Of a stretch of 27,676 nucleotides of DNA, positions 17,101-24,428 are shown piece by piece. The notes beneath the pieces were generated by a model. The model saw nothing but the letters and a program-made list of their open reading frames with translations, made no database searches and was not told the DNA's origin. A program made the position numbers and the translations under genes. Within the stretch, counting starts at the first letter, position 1, and each line of letters begins with the position of its first letter. The DNA is from Lachnospiraceae bacterium UBA7199 (GTDB lineage: Bacteria > Bacillota > Clostridia > Lachnospirales > Lachnospiraceae), in assembly GCA_002490775.1 (NCBI GenBank), contig DKUR01000005.1, forward strand, positions 1-27,676. Direction: 5' to 3'.

Positions 17101-17547
17101 GAAAAGATGAAAGACTTTGAAGAAATGGCCGGGCTGGAACTGCCACAAATAGAACGTGTTGACATTATGCCGTCTATAGGAGGAGATGGCTATGATTATC
17201 AGGTTTATGATACACTGCTTTCTGTAAAGTATAATCCGGGACAGGTGCTTAAAATGGCTTCAGAGAAATTTATGACAGACAGTATAGCACTGCCTGTATC
17301 ATTTTATTCCTGCGATGAAATTATAGACAGTTATGTAAGGCTTACCGGCATAGAGGTACCGACAGAATTTTATCTGGGGAAGAATAAGGGGGAGCCTAAG
17401 CTGCTGGCATATGTAGAATGCAGGCAAAATGAGAAGGGGGATTTTGTGCATACACTCAGGCTGGAGGAAGTCAATGAGAATTACTGGGTAAGTGAAAAAG
17501 TAATTTATTTTGATGAGGGACAGGAAAAGTTTATCATTAATTTCTAA
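14167..17547 (+). CDS. Large membrane-anchored surface protein: GLUG-like region, LRRs, FG-GAP-like domain
   Basis: A 1126-residue protein with an uncleaved-looking N-terminal helix (about 8-30, LHQFFIMTAISVVLIAASIF), so probably exposed outside the membrane. Residues about 105-240 hold 'GDFDGDGHTIYGLYS' and GLUG-like repeats ('VGGICQTND', 'AGICVENTGTIERCGYTG', 'AGICVENKDEIINCYN'). Residues about 575-775 carry eight 22-residue internalin-type leucine-rich repeats plus a degenerate ninth (pattern LxxLxLxxNxIxDIxPL). From about 810 'WGDLNGDGIKDLAV' begins an FG-GAP/VCBS-like calcium-loop domain, then an unassigned C-terminus. It suggests protein or glycan binding at the cell surface; the partner is unknown. 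GGAG precedes the ATG at 14167 by 6 bases; ATG at 14155 overlaps that site. Confidence 0.8.
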   Translation: MKKVWKTILHQFFIMTAISVVLIAASIFAYKSTYPKELTLSEDGYYQIYTPYDYDRFWQMVAHNQIFVSGRLMNDIYLNDISDFATWQTTPPARQSRDILFFSGDFDGDGHTIYGLYSKNGFGIVRRNVGVIHDLFIEDSLVAGGECVGGICQTNDKIIKNCEFGGTLTSDLSISYEDAKIAGICVENTGTIERCGYTGSMEVGCDWPENGVMAGICVENKDEIINCYNLTQDHYSKEEEYCYAITDRKEEGCFIGENLKGSTYYDRHTMLLNKAQAVYISAFLDRDLFAVYQAENHLPAFLKPSVEETFDLTCLNLFPIGRSFRTKSSSGEDIGIKMESALTDDVISSLIWTIFEYNGGRWDTVSIQVMEEIKEAWTAIQVSDGQEKVSLSIYLMEDTPETEVSYDKIWTYCSEILGQKDAESWEHNTWKLAGGEGSTIKDNIFILYQTDEKKQGFFYINDKMLYQVEGVQAVSESEMQQLKEQLSGARQGDESGEEPDDIQKIGGMWMHMFEAVCESRSVIDAFYWQDQIVKQAVYYQAMASQEGIPSVEEIMDIRFLQIENADQAAGFQDVAMLPHLRTLYILWGGLTDISFVENLPELEDISFYGNEIQDISPLTACKNLKVLSLGFNKVEDITPLAELTSLKELGLQGNEIKDIEALRFLPKLEGVNLNGNQITDLSPLSGKTGLTALGAGYNQIKDISPLKGMNQLYNLALDMNQISDIHVLKEMTQLEYLGLAYNQIEDFEPIKGLEKLFLLSVMGNPAQDIGNLIFVPMLNMGNSGMLTEEDINQAQEYLDLYYPEQEIEAEDIVWGDLNGDGIKDLAVTGLSQREEDMYYLYCRKIYPFLGQTDGRLRPLDGIETLDPESGGVYGDPYQGVIITDEKLVVQVYGGSNWRWGDTRIFEYENGHMVEKWKLEINHWLMTDGLAWRIYDEERNLYQSYAVVGNIEGKKNILLVEQGKMVGEACFDPAKEILNEKMKDFEEMAGLELPQIERVDIMPSIGGDGYDYQVYDTLLSVKYNPGQVLKMASEKFMTDSIALPVSFYSCDEIIDSYVRLTGIEVPTEFYLGKNKGEPKLLAYVECRQNEKGDFVHTLRLEEVNENYWVSEKVIYFDEGQEKFIINF

Positions 17548-17620
17548 GGGGATAGAGGCAAGTAATTGTTTGCAGAAATTTGTTATGTCGTTTACTATAC
17601 GTGAAAGTTAGGGGATTTGT

Positions 17621-18358
17621 ATGAATGAAATTATAAGAGCGCTTTATACGCGAAAATCAGTTCGTGTGTTTTCTGAAAAAGAAATCACGCAAAAAGAAAA
17701 AGAATGTATATTGAATGCAGCTTTACAGGCTCCCTCTGCGGGATGCCAGCTATTGTATACTATTTTGGATATTACAGATCAAAATAAAAAAGAAAGGCTG
17801 GCAGAGCTTTGTGATCATCAGACATTTGCAGCAAAGGCAAAGCTGGTACTTGTTTTCTGTGCAGACTGCCGGAAATGGCTTTCTTTTTACGAAGAGGCCG
17901 GGCTTTCTCCCAGAAAGCCCGGAGCGGGAGATCTGCTTTTGGCTGTAGAGGATGCGCTGATTGCAGCACAGAATGCGGTAGTGGCTGCTGAAAGTATGGG
18001 AATCGGCTCCTGTTATATAGGAGATGTAATGGAAAATGCAGAAGAAATGAAAGCGCTTTTAGAACTTCCAAAGTATGTGTATCCGGCTTGTATGCTGGTA
18101 TTTGGCTACCCTACGGTTCAGCAGAAGGAAAGAAAAAAACCGGAAAGATTTCTTTTGTCAGATATGGTATGTGAGAATTCTTATCGGGATAAATGCCCTG
18201 AGGAAATTCGGCAAATGTTTTTTAACCGCACAGGTATGCAGGGGTATGACGAGTGGATGAAAGCATTTTGGGAAAGAAAGTATGAGTCAGATTTTTCAAA
18301 AGAAATGAACCGTTCTATGGAAGTGTATTTAAAGGAGTTTCTTGACGGAGTAATATAA
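17621..18358 (+). CDS. Nitroreductase-family flavoprotein
   Basis: A 245-residue FMN-dependent NAD(P)H oxidoreductase of the nitroreductase superfamily. 'ALYTRKSVRVFSEKEIT' (R-x-S-x-R/F-like FMN phosphate site), 'ALQAPSAGCQLL' (conserved Ala-Pro-Ser/Asn region) and 'AAESMGIGSCYIGDVMEN' (the G-x-G-S-C/x-I-G motif) are all visible. The C-terminal tail (about 190-245, with Cys and acidic helices) is longer than in minimal members and resembles NfsA-type proteins. AGGGG lies 6 bases before the ATG. The 3' end contains the promoter of the R-M operon. Confidence 0.88.
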   Translation: MNEIIRALYTRKSVRVFSEKEITQKEKECILNAALQAPSAGCQLLYTILDITDQNKKERLAELCDHQTFAAKAKLVLVFCADCRKWLSFYEEAGLSPRKPGAGDLLLAVEDALIAAQNAVVAAESMGIGSCYIGDVMENAEEMKALLELPKYVYPACMLVFGYPTVQQKERKKPERFLLSDMVCENSYRDKCPEEIRQMFFNRTGMQGYDEWMKAFWERKYESDFSKEMNRSMEVYLKEFLDGVI

Positions 18359-18370
18359 ATAAAGTATAAT
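18342..18370 (+). promoter_or_regulatory. Near-consensus promoter of the R-M operon, inside the nitroreductase gene
   Basis: TTGACG (18342-18347), a 17-base spacer and TATAAT (18365-18370). The -35 box is in the last codons of the nitroreductase gene (stop 18356-18358), and the HTH gene starts 46 bases after the -10. Confidence 0.7.
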
Positions 18371-18371
18371 C

Positions 18372-18388
18372 AAACAGAACATTTGTTT
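18372..18388. promoter_or_regulatory. Candidate operator of the R-M controller
   Basis: AAACA-GAACATT-TGTTT is a 17-base imperfect palindrome (5-bp perfect arms) starting one base after the -10 box, placed over the transcription start. It is suited to autorepression by the HTH gene downstream; unproven. Confidence 0.4.
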
Positions 18389-18416
18389 TGCTGGTTTTAA
18401 GAAGACAGGATGTGAC

Positions 18417-18617
18417 ATGGAAACTTCGTATAATGGACTATGGAAAATTTTAATTGATAAAGGAATGAATAAAGGAGATTTAAAGGCTTGTACAGGTCTT
18501 AGTAATGGTATCAATGCAAAGATGACTAATGGAGAAACAGTAACTTTAACAGTTATAGAAAAAATATGTAAAGAATTGAACTGTAATATAGGTGATATAG
18601 TTGGAATAGTTCCATGA
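18417..18617 (+). CDS. HTH controller protein of the R-M operon (XRE, HTH_26 type)
   Basis: A 66-residue Cro/CI-like regulator. 'LWKILIDKGMNKGDLKACTG' and 'LSNGINAKMTNGETVTLTVI' form the helix-turn-helix, and 'EKICKELNCNIGDIVGIVP' closes it. AGGA is 6 bases before the ATG. Its stop overlaps the next ATG in ATGA, so it is translationally coupled to the nuclease-methyltransferase, the arrangement of restriction controller (C-type) proteins that delay or limit nuclease production. It is related in type to the HTH at 6925-7143. Confidence 0.85.
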   Translation: METSYNGLWKILIDKGMNKGDLKACTGLSNGINAKMTNGETVTLTVIEKICKELNCNIGDIVGIVP

Positions 18618-21600
18618 GGTTTAGAAAGGTAAGAGAATATATGCAAAATAATAGGCTGATTGAACTTGTTAGAACTTATACAGAGCATTTTGCTCAGTAT
18701 AGCCAAACTGACTATAATGAAACAGAAGTAAGGAATGATTTTGTAAATCCCTTTTTTGAAATTTTAGGATGGGATGTGCTTAATAAAAAGAAGCTTCCAC
18801 AGCATCTACGGGAAGTAAAGCATGAAGCAGTTGTATATGTTGAGGAAGATGGAGAAAATAGAAAAAAGAAACCGGATTATGCATTTCATTTGGGAACAGA
18901 GGTTTGTTTTTTCCTTGAAACGAAAAAACCAAGTGTTAATATTATGCAAAACAAAGAAGCTGCATTTCAAACACGCCGGTATGGATGGAACGGAAATCTG
19001 AAAGCATCAATATTGTCAAATTTTACTGATATGATAATATATGATACTTCTATTAGACCTAGCGAAAACGATGAAGTATCAAAAGCGATGATTGCGCATT
19101 ATCATTATACGGAGTACGTTGATAAATTTACTGAGATTTCACGATTATTGTCATATGCTTCGGTTGTATCCGGGGAGTTTTTTGAAATATTTGACAAAGT
19201 TACAGATACATTTCGTAAAGAACCATTTGACAAATATTTTCTTGCTCAAATAAAAGAATGGCGCTGTTCCTTAAGTCAGGACATATATAATAATGCGGAT
19301 TTAGATGAAGAATCTTTAAATGTTGTTGTTCAAAGGATCATTAATCGAATTGTTTTTCTGCGCATTTGCGAGGATAGGAATCTTGAACAATATGAAACCT
19401 TAAAGAAAATAAAAACATATACAGAATTAAGGGCACTATTTAATGTAGCAGACAAAAAATATAATTCTGGTTTGTTTGAATTAATCGATGAAGAAAATAT
19501 TCAAATTACAGATGCGTTGTTGATTCATATTTTTCAGAAATTGTATTACCCGAATAGTTGTTATGAATTTAGCATTGTCGATCCATATATTATTGGGCAG
19601 ATATACGAGTTGTTTTTGGAAGAAAAAATTTCAATTTCTGATAAAAAAGTAGTTGCCGAAAAGAAAACAGAAATAATAGATTCACAAGGAGTAGTTAATA
19701 CACCAAAGAATATAACAGATCTTGTGGTTGGGCAGACTTTAGAACCATTATATAAGTATGAACTTTTTCCCAAGTGGAGTACATATTGTATTGCTGATAT
19801 TTGTTGTGGCTCAGGAAATTTCCTGTTGTCTGCTTATGAATATATTTTGAACCGTTACATAATGTATTATCTTGAAACAGACAAGGATAATGCGTTGCAG
19901 AGAGGAATTCTTATCTCAAAGGGAGCAGATTCTTATACGCTTTCCTTTGACAAAAAATATCAAATATTGAAGCAAAATATTTATGGCGTCGATATAGATA
20001 GTTTGGCGACAGAAGTTGCTAAATTCAGTTTGCTTATTAAATTGATAGAGGATGTTTCATTGGATGAAATAAAAAATTACTCTGTTAGTACGCATAGTAA
20101 AGTCCTGCCTAATTTAGATAATAATATTCGGAATGGGAATAGTCTTGTAGATTCCAAGTATTTGACTTACAATAGCCGTTTATATGAAAATGCAGAACTT
20201 ATATCACAAATTAAGCTCTTTGATTGGAATACAGAATTTAGAGGGAAAAAATTTGATGCTATTATAGGCAATCCGCCTTATATCAGGGTACAGAATATGG
20301 TGCATTATTCTGAAAGTGAATATCAATATCTCAAATCAGATATTTCGGAGTTTGAAACGGCGAAAGCTGAATTGTTGGATAAATACTATCTGTTTTTAGA
20401 GCGTGGACTGGAACTTTTAGATTCTGGTGGAAGATTAGGCTATATTATTCCTCATAAGTTTATGCTGATTAAGGCAGGTACTGTTCTTCGGAAAATGCTT
20501 TCTGAAAAACGATGTGTAGAAACGATTATTCACTTTGGCACTGAGCAGGTTTTTAAGGGAAAAAGTACATATACATGTCTTTTGTTTTTGGAAAAAACGA
20601 ATCATAAGAAATTTAAAATTGGTTTCGTAAAGAACCTGAATGAATATTATGCTACAAATCAAGTGGAATTGCAGGAATATCCTATAGAATATTTAAGCAC
20701 TACACCTTGGAGTTTTTTATCTGAGGACATAGTTTTATTGCTGGATCAGGTGAAAGATAAGTGTCAGACGTTAGAAGAAATATCGGATATATTTGTTGGA
20801 CTGCAAACCAGTGCGGATACGATATATATTATAAAGGCACAAAAAGAGGAAAATGGTTTGACCTATTTTGTTGATTGCAGGGGTAAGGAGCAATGCGTCG
20901 AAACGGATATACTGAAACCATGTATTTATGATATCCAATTAGAAAAATATGCGGATATTAAACCAAATATGATGATAATATTTCCATATCATATGGTAAA
21001 CGGAAAGCCAATTCTTTATTCCTTAGATGAAATGAAGGCGTCTTTTCCTAAAACGCTTGCATATTTAGAAGGATATAAGGACGATTTGGAAAAGAGAAGC
21101 CTTTCACGTAGAACAGAGAATAATTGGTACCAGTTTGGTAGAAGCCAAAGCATAAAACGTTTTTCGGAAGGGGAACATTTAATTTGGTCAGTTTTATCTA
21201 CAGAAGGAAATTATGTTTACGATGATAAGATGACTTGTTTCACTGGTGGCGGAAATGGTCCTTTTTATGGTCTTGAGAAAAAAATCTCTACAAAAGAATC
21301 TTTACATTATATACAGGCGCTATTGAATTATTGGTTGTTAGAACGTGTTGTAAAAAGTAAGGCAAGTACATTTCGTGGAGATTATTATTCTCATGGAAAA
21401 CAGTTTATTGCGAAACTGCCAATATACAGAATAGACTTTGAAAACATAAAAGAAGCGAAGAGACATGATGAAATTGTTTCCAGTGTAAAAAATATTATGG
21501 AGCTAAAACGAAAACGGAATACTCAGAAAACAAAAGAGCAGAGAAACATGTATTGTCGTTTGATTGAAACAGAATCACAACACTTGGATGATTTGATTTC

Positions 21601-21643
21601 AAAGCTATATGGTTCAGTGAAGGAGTACAATAATGAAAAGTGA
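18614..21643 (+). CDS. Type IIG restriction enzyme: fused nuclease and N6-adenine methyltransferase
   Basis: A 1009-residue protein (1000 if the ATG at 18641 is used, where the sequence MQNNRLIELVRTYTEHFAQY resembles related starts). The N-terminal part (about 85-106) has 'KKPDYAFHLGTEVCFFLETK', a PD-(D/E)xK nuclease site. Then follow 'GVVNTPKNITDLVVG' (about 358, motif X), 'IADICCGSGNFLLSAY' (about 393, SAM motif I), 'FDAIIGNPPYIRV' (about 552, catalytic motif IV) and a C-terminal TaqI-like specificity region (about 720-960). One polypeptide would both cut and methylate, as Eco57I does; that enzyme is close to 1000 residues with a separate ~540-residue methyltransferase, the sizes seen here. 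The recognition site cannot be read from sequence. Confidence 0.87.
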   Translation: MRFRKVREYMQNNRLIELVRTYTEHFAQYSQTDYNETEVRNDFVNPFFEILGWDVLNKKKLPQHLREVKHEAVVYVEEDGENRKKKPDYAFHLGTEVCFFLETKKPSVNIMQNKEAAFQTRRYGWNGNLKASILSNFTDMIIYDTSIRPSENDEVSKAMIAHYHYTEYVDKFTEISRLLSYASVVSGEFFEIFDKVTDTFRKEPFDKYFLAQIKEWRCSLSQDIYNNADLDEESLNVVVQRIINRIVFLRICEDRNLEQYETLKKIKTYTELRALFNVADKKYNSGLFELIDEENIQITDALLIHIFQKLYYPNSCYEFSIVDPYIIGQIYELFLEEKISISDKKVVAEKKTEIIDSQGVVNTPKNITDLVVGQTLEPLYKYELFPKWSTYCIADICCGSGNFLLSAYEYILNRYIMYYLETDKDNALQRGILISKGADSYTLSFDKKYQILKQNIYGVDIDSLATEVAKFSLLIKLIEDVSLDEIKNYSVSTHSKVLPNLDNNIRNGNSLVDSKYLTYNSRLYENAELISQIKLFDWNTEFRGKKFDAIIGNPPYIRVQNMVHYSESEYQYLKSDISEFETAKAELLDKYYLFLERGLELLDSGGRLGYIIPHKFMLIKAGTVLRKMLSEKRCVETIIHFGTEQVFKGKSTYTCLLFLEKTNHKKFKIGFVKNLNEYYATNQVELQEYPIEYLSTTPWSFLSEDIVLLLDQVKDKCQTLEEISDIFVGLQTSADTIYIIKAQKEENGLTYFVDCRGKEQCVETDILKPCIYDIQLEKYADIKPNMMIIFPYHMVNGKPILYSLDEMKASFPKTLAYLEGYKDDLEKRSLSRRTENNWYQFGRSQSIKRFSEGEHLIWSVLSTEGNYVYDDKMTCFTGGGNGPFYGLEKKISTKESLHYIQALLNYWLLERVVKSKASTFRGDYYSHGKQFIAKLPIYRIDFENIKEAKRHDEIVSSVKNIMELKRKRNTQKTKEQRNMYCRLIETESQHLDDLISKLYGSVKEYNNEK

Positions 21644-23258
21644 AGTAGGATTGGAAAAATTGCGTGGAGGTTATTATACACCAGAGCTAATTGCACAGTT
21701 TATATGTAATTGGGCAATAGATATCAATACAAAGGGTATATTAGAACCAAGCTGTGGAGATGGTGTTTTTTTGAAAGAAGCGGCAAAGAAAGTGATAGAA
21801 ATCAATCCGGATTTACCTATAGAAGATACGATTATAGGTATTGAGTTATTTGAAGAAGAGGCAAAGAAAGCATCTAAATATGGTACAAAAGTGATATCTG
21901 GGGACTTTTTTGATTTTTACAAAAATAATATTGAAGGAAAACAAAAATTTGATGTAATTATAGGCAATCCGCCATTTATTCGTTATCAAAATGTGGATGC
22001 TGATTCCCGAGAAATCGCCTTTCAATTTATGCGAAATGCGGGCTTGCATCCGAATAAATTAACAAATATATGGCTGCCATTTTTAGTGTTATCAGCACTT
22101 GCATTATCGAAGAACGGAAAGATTGGTATGGTTATCCCTGCTGAATTATTTCAAGTAGGCTATGCGGGTGAAACAAGGGAATTTTTAGCGAAATATTTTG
22201 ACAGGCTTACATTAATTACATTTCAAAAAATAGTTTTTGAGGATATTCAACAGGAGGTTATTTTGCTGTTAGGAGAAAAAACTTCAGACAGTAAAGGAAT
22301 ACAAGTTATCGAGTTGAAAGATTTGGACGATTTGAGTAATTTGAATTTGGCCAATTTCTATGACTATGAAGTAAAAGAATTAAACCATAGCGATGAAAAA
22401 TGGATAAAGTATTTTTTGTCATGTGAAGAAATTGGACTTATGCGTAAACTAAGAAACTATGTTGATATTGTGCCTACAACTGATTTGTTTGAGATTAATG
22501 TAGGGCTTGTTAGTGGTGAAAATTCTTTTTTTTTACTTAATCATGACATGGTAAAAGAATATCAATTAGGAAATGCTACTCGTATGATAATTGGTAAAAC
22601 AGAACAATTGAAAGGAGTTATTTTATCAGAGTGCGATTTTAAAAATTTAGCTGAAAAAGGAAAAAAGGTATATATGTTTGCACCAAAAGATCTTCCATTC
22701 TCCGAACTAAGCAAAGAAGAACAGGAGTATATAAAGTATGGGGAGAAATTAGGATTTAATAGGGGATATAAATGTCGGATACGCAAGAATTGGTATTGTG
22801 TTCCACAATCGTGGGAGCCAGATGCGTTTATTTTAAGGCAGGTCAACCGTTATCCTCGTATTATTCTTAATTATGCTAATGCGGTAAGCACAGATACAAT
22901 TCATAAAATTAGATTTTTAGATGGAGTAAATCCTGAATATGTAGCAGCAGCATTTTTAAATTCTTTTACGCTTGCTTTGGCAGAGGTTACTGGAAGAAGC
23001 TATGGTGGTGGCGTATTGACCTTTGAACCCAGTGAGATTCGTAAATTAATGATTCCAATGAAGAATGCGGAACTATTGGATGTGAAAAAAATAGATCAAT
23101 TAATCCGAGATAACAAAATTGAAGAAGTGTTAGATTATTCTGATAAGATTTTGCTTGTAAACGGATTAGGATTATCCCAAAATGAGGTAAAAATACTACG
23201 AAATATTTGGTTAAAACTTAGTGAAAGAAGATTGGGCAGGAAAACTAAAAGTGCTTAG
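21633..23258 (+). CDS. N6-adenine DNA methyltransferase, partner of the type IIG enzyme
   Basis: A 541-residue gamma-class methyltransferase of the M.TaqI/M.Eco57I type. 'GGYYTPELIAQFI' (about 13-25, motif X), 'ILEPSCGDGVFLKEA' (about 36-50, motif I), 'FDVIIGNPPFIRYQ' (about 105-118, motif IV NPPF) and a C-terminal target-recognition half ending with 'GGGVLTFEPSEIRKLMIP'. It would methylate adenine in the recognition site, presumably the strand or site state that the fused enzyme does not. AAGGAG lies 7 bases before the ATG, and the start overlaps the preceding gene by 11 bases, so the two are coupled. No nuclease domain is present. Confidence 0.9.
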   Translation: MKSEVGLEKLRGGYYTPELIAQFICNWAIDINTKGILEPSCGDGVFLKEAAKKVIEINPDLPIEDTIIGIELFEEEAKKASKYGTKVISGDFFDFYKNNIEGKQKFDVIIGNPPFIRYQNVDADSREIAFQFMRNAGLHPNKLTNIWLPFLVLSALALSKNGKIGMVIPAELFQVGYAGETREFLAKYFDRLTLITFQKIVFEDIQQEVILLLGEKTSDSKGIQVIELKDLDDLSNLNLANFYDYEVKELNHSDEKWIKYFLSCEEIGLMRKLRNYVDIVPTTDLFEINVGLVSGENSFFLLNHDMVKEYQLGNATRMIIGKTEQLKGVILSECDFKNLAEKGKKVYMFAPKDLPFSELSKEEQEYIKYGEKLGFNRGYKCRIRKNWYCVPQSWEPDAFILRQVNRYPRIILNYANAVSTDTIHKIRFLDGVNPEYVAAAFLNSFTLALAEVTGRSYGGGVLTFEPSEIRKLMIPMKNAELLDVKKIDQLIRDNKIEEVLDYSDKILLVNGLGLSQNEVKILRNIWLKLSERRLGRKTKSA

Positions 23259-23305
23259 TATATATGAGGAATTGAACATAAATATTTAAACAAGATTTGG
23301 AAACT

Positions 23306-23455
23306 GTGAAAGATGAATTGATAGACAGCTATATAGATATATGTGAATTGGGAAGTCTTACTCTTAAAAATTATCTTGTTCATTATCCTGTTCAAAGTGA
23401 ACAAGATGATGAACAAGACCATATCATGACCGAAATGGTTATGATGTGGTCATGA
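23306..23455 (+). CDS. Possible 49-residue small protein
   Basis: GTG-started frame whose translation begins VKDELIDSYIDICELGSLTL and ends with Met/Trp-rich 'MTEMVMMWS'. There is no good ribosome site, and its 3' half is made of the hairpin sequence at 23374-23418, so the frame could be incidental. The same frame, after one stop, stays open to 23592. Not recognised. Confidence 0.25.
   Translation: MKDELIDSYIDICELGSLTLKNYLVHYPVQSEQDDEQDHIMTEMVMMWS
23374..23418. repeat. Long imperfect hairpin
   Basis: Arms 23374-23394 and 23398-23418 (21 bases each, 3-base loop AAG) pair except for one G-T and one C-A position. The arm itself holds a GAACAAGA direct repeat (TGAT between copies). Confidence 0.7.
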
Positions 23456-23456
23456 T
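23423..23456. repeat. Inverted repeat
   Basis: ATCATGACC (23423-23431) and GGTCATGAT (23448-23456), perfect 9-bp arms with a 16-base centre. Confidence 0.6.
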
Positions 23457-23476
23457 GCAAAAGCAATTGTGAATTG

Positions 23477-23493
23477 GCTACACAGTGTGTAGC
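23477..23493. repeat. Short hairpin
   Basis: GCTACAC (23477-23483), loop AGT, GTGTAGC (23487-23493). Flanking AATTG and GAATT partly continue the pairing after one mismatch. Confidence 0.6.
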
Positions 23494-23521
23494 GAATTGT
23501 GATAACATGGCTTTCCTTATG

Positions 23522-23547
23522 AAAAGTTGCGACATGTCGCAACTTTT
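23522..23547. repeat. Perfect 26-bp palindrome, bidirectional-terminator-like
   Basis: AAAAGTTGCGACA followed by its exact complement TGTCGCAACTTTT. A GC stem flanked by A4 and T4 could stop transcription on both strands, or be a dimer-binding/recombination site. It separates the R-M island from dCMP deaminase. Confidence 0.75.
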
Positions 23548-23559
23548 GGTAAAAATTCT

Positions 23560-23580
23560 TTTGGGTACAATTTGGGTACA
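23560..23580 (+). repeat. Tandem TTTGGGTACA repeat
   Basis: TTTGGGTACA at 23560-23569 and again at 23571-23580, one base apart (11-base period, about one helical turn). It could be a binding or attachment site; no partner copy is seen elsewhere in the window. Confidence 0.65.
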
Positions 23581-23724
23581 CCAGCTTTGAAACCACATAA
23601 ATGTACAACAAAACTGTATCAAAATGATACTATTTCCAAAGAAAAAGCAATGCAAAACAGGACTTGTAACGAACAGAAAAAAGAGTTCGAATGAAAATAA
23701 ATTTTCACATTTGATATTTGAGCA

Positions 23725-23749
23725 GTATCGCAAACAGTGCTTGCGATAT
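23725..23749 (+). promoter_or_regulatory. Leader hairpin before dCMP deaminase ribosome site
   Basis: TATCGCAA (23726-23733), loop ACAGTGC, TTGCGATA (23741-23748), with a flanking G-T pair. It ends about 6 bases before GGAGG (23755-23759), so it could modulate ribosome access. Confidence 0.55.
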
Positions 23750-23764
23750 GCATGGAGGATTGAT

Positions 23765-24250
23765 ATGATAAGGCCGGAAGCAAAGGGCAGAGTTTCTAAA
23801 GTTGATATGTATTTAAATTGTGCGGAAGTTTTTGCCTACCGAAGTACCTGCATTAAAAGAAAATATGGTGCAGTGATTGTGAAGGACGATGCAGTAATTT
23901 CAACGGGGTATAATGGTTCGCCAAGGGGATATGAAAATTGCTGTGATTTGGGAAGATGCCCGAGAATGAAGCTTAATCTGCATCAGGGAGAAGGATATGA
24001 TATCTGCCGGGCAGTTCATGCAGAAGCAAATGCGCTTTTAAACTGTTCAAGAGAACAGACGTTAGGAGCAGATTTGTACTTAACAGGTGTCAATCCTGGG
24101 GATTGTTCTATTCATAAAGCAAAACCCTGTCCAGTGTGTGCAAGACTTATGATCCAGGCGGGGATTAGAAATGTCATTTTACGGGTTGGAGAAGGTGCGG
24201 ATAATTATGTGACCGTACCGGCGAAGGAACTGGAATGGGTAAAAGAGTAG
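23765..24250 (+). CDS. dCMP deaminase (ComEB-like cytidine/deoxycytidylate deaminase)
   Basis: A 161-residue zinc-dependent deaminase converting dCMP to dUMP for thymidylate synthesis. 'CRAVHAEANALLNC' gives zinc ligand His85 and catalytic Glu87, and 'PCPVCARLMIQAG' gives Cys122 and Cys125. 'STGYNGSPRGYENCCDLGRCPR' is the Cys-rich substrate loop typical of dCMP deaminase/ComEB proteins (quoted in parts: STGYNGSPRG, ENCCDLGRC). I start at the ATG at 23765, with GGAGG 6 bases upstream; the open frame runs to 23624 but its first 47 codons are unlike the family. Isolated from any com or thymidylate gene here. Confidence 0.9.
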   Translation: MIRPEAKGRVSKVDMYLNCAEVFAYRSTCIKRKYGAVIVKDDAVISTGYNGSPRGYENCCDLGRCPRMKLNLHQGEGYDICRAVHAEANALLNCSREQTLGADLYLTGVNPGDCSIHKAKPCPVCARLMIQAGIRNVILRVGEGADNYVTVPAKELEWVKE

Positions 24251-24357
24251 GTTTAATATTAAAAAACAGCGTAAAGGCGCATGATCCCGCCCATGTGAAG
24301 GTGGCGCAGCTCCTAAATGGCATGGAGAGGGATGTTATGTGTGTACTGGGGCAGTAA
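24235..24357 (+). CDS. Possible 40-residue small protein overlapping dCMP deaminase
   Basis: ATG at 24235 (inside the last codons of dCMP deaminase, other frame) preceded by AAGGA with 6-base spacing, stop TAA at 24355-24357. The peptide begins MGKRVGLILKNSVKAHDPAH and ends with a Val/Cys-rich 'MERDVMCVLGQ'. It looks like the start of a globular protein, so it may be a truncated gene as well as a true small protein. Not recognised. Confidence 0.35.
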   Translation: MGKRVGLILKNSVKAHDPAHVKVAQLLNGMERDVMCVLGQ

Positions 24358-24428
24358 AGAGTAATAGCTGGAATAATTAGTAATGTATGTTAAAATGGCA
24401 GAAAATGATGCGGAAAGCAGGAAATGTT

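Larger units (their letters stand above)
23259..23764. other. Gene-poor junction with five hairpins and a tandem repeat
   Basis: About 500 bases between the methyltransferase and dCMP deaminase. Besides a possible 49-residue ORF, I see five inverted repeats (23374-23418, 23423-23456, 23477-23493, 23522-23547, 23725-23749) and a tandem TTTGGGTACA pair. No recombinase is present. It may be the scar of the R-M island's insertion; no flanking duplication was found at its left end. Confidence 0.5.

Noticed and set aside
18614..21643. BREX PglX or type I HsdM assignment
   Set aside because: No brx/pgl or hsdR/hsdS genes are adjacent. The N-terminal PD-(D/E)xK site and the second methyltransferase fit type IIG better.
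23560..23580. Tandem TTTGGGTACA as a CRISPR or satellite repeat
   Set aside because: Only two copies one base apart; no spacers, no further units and no cas genes.
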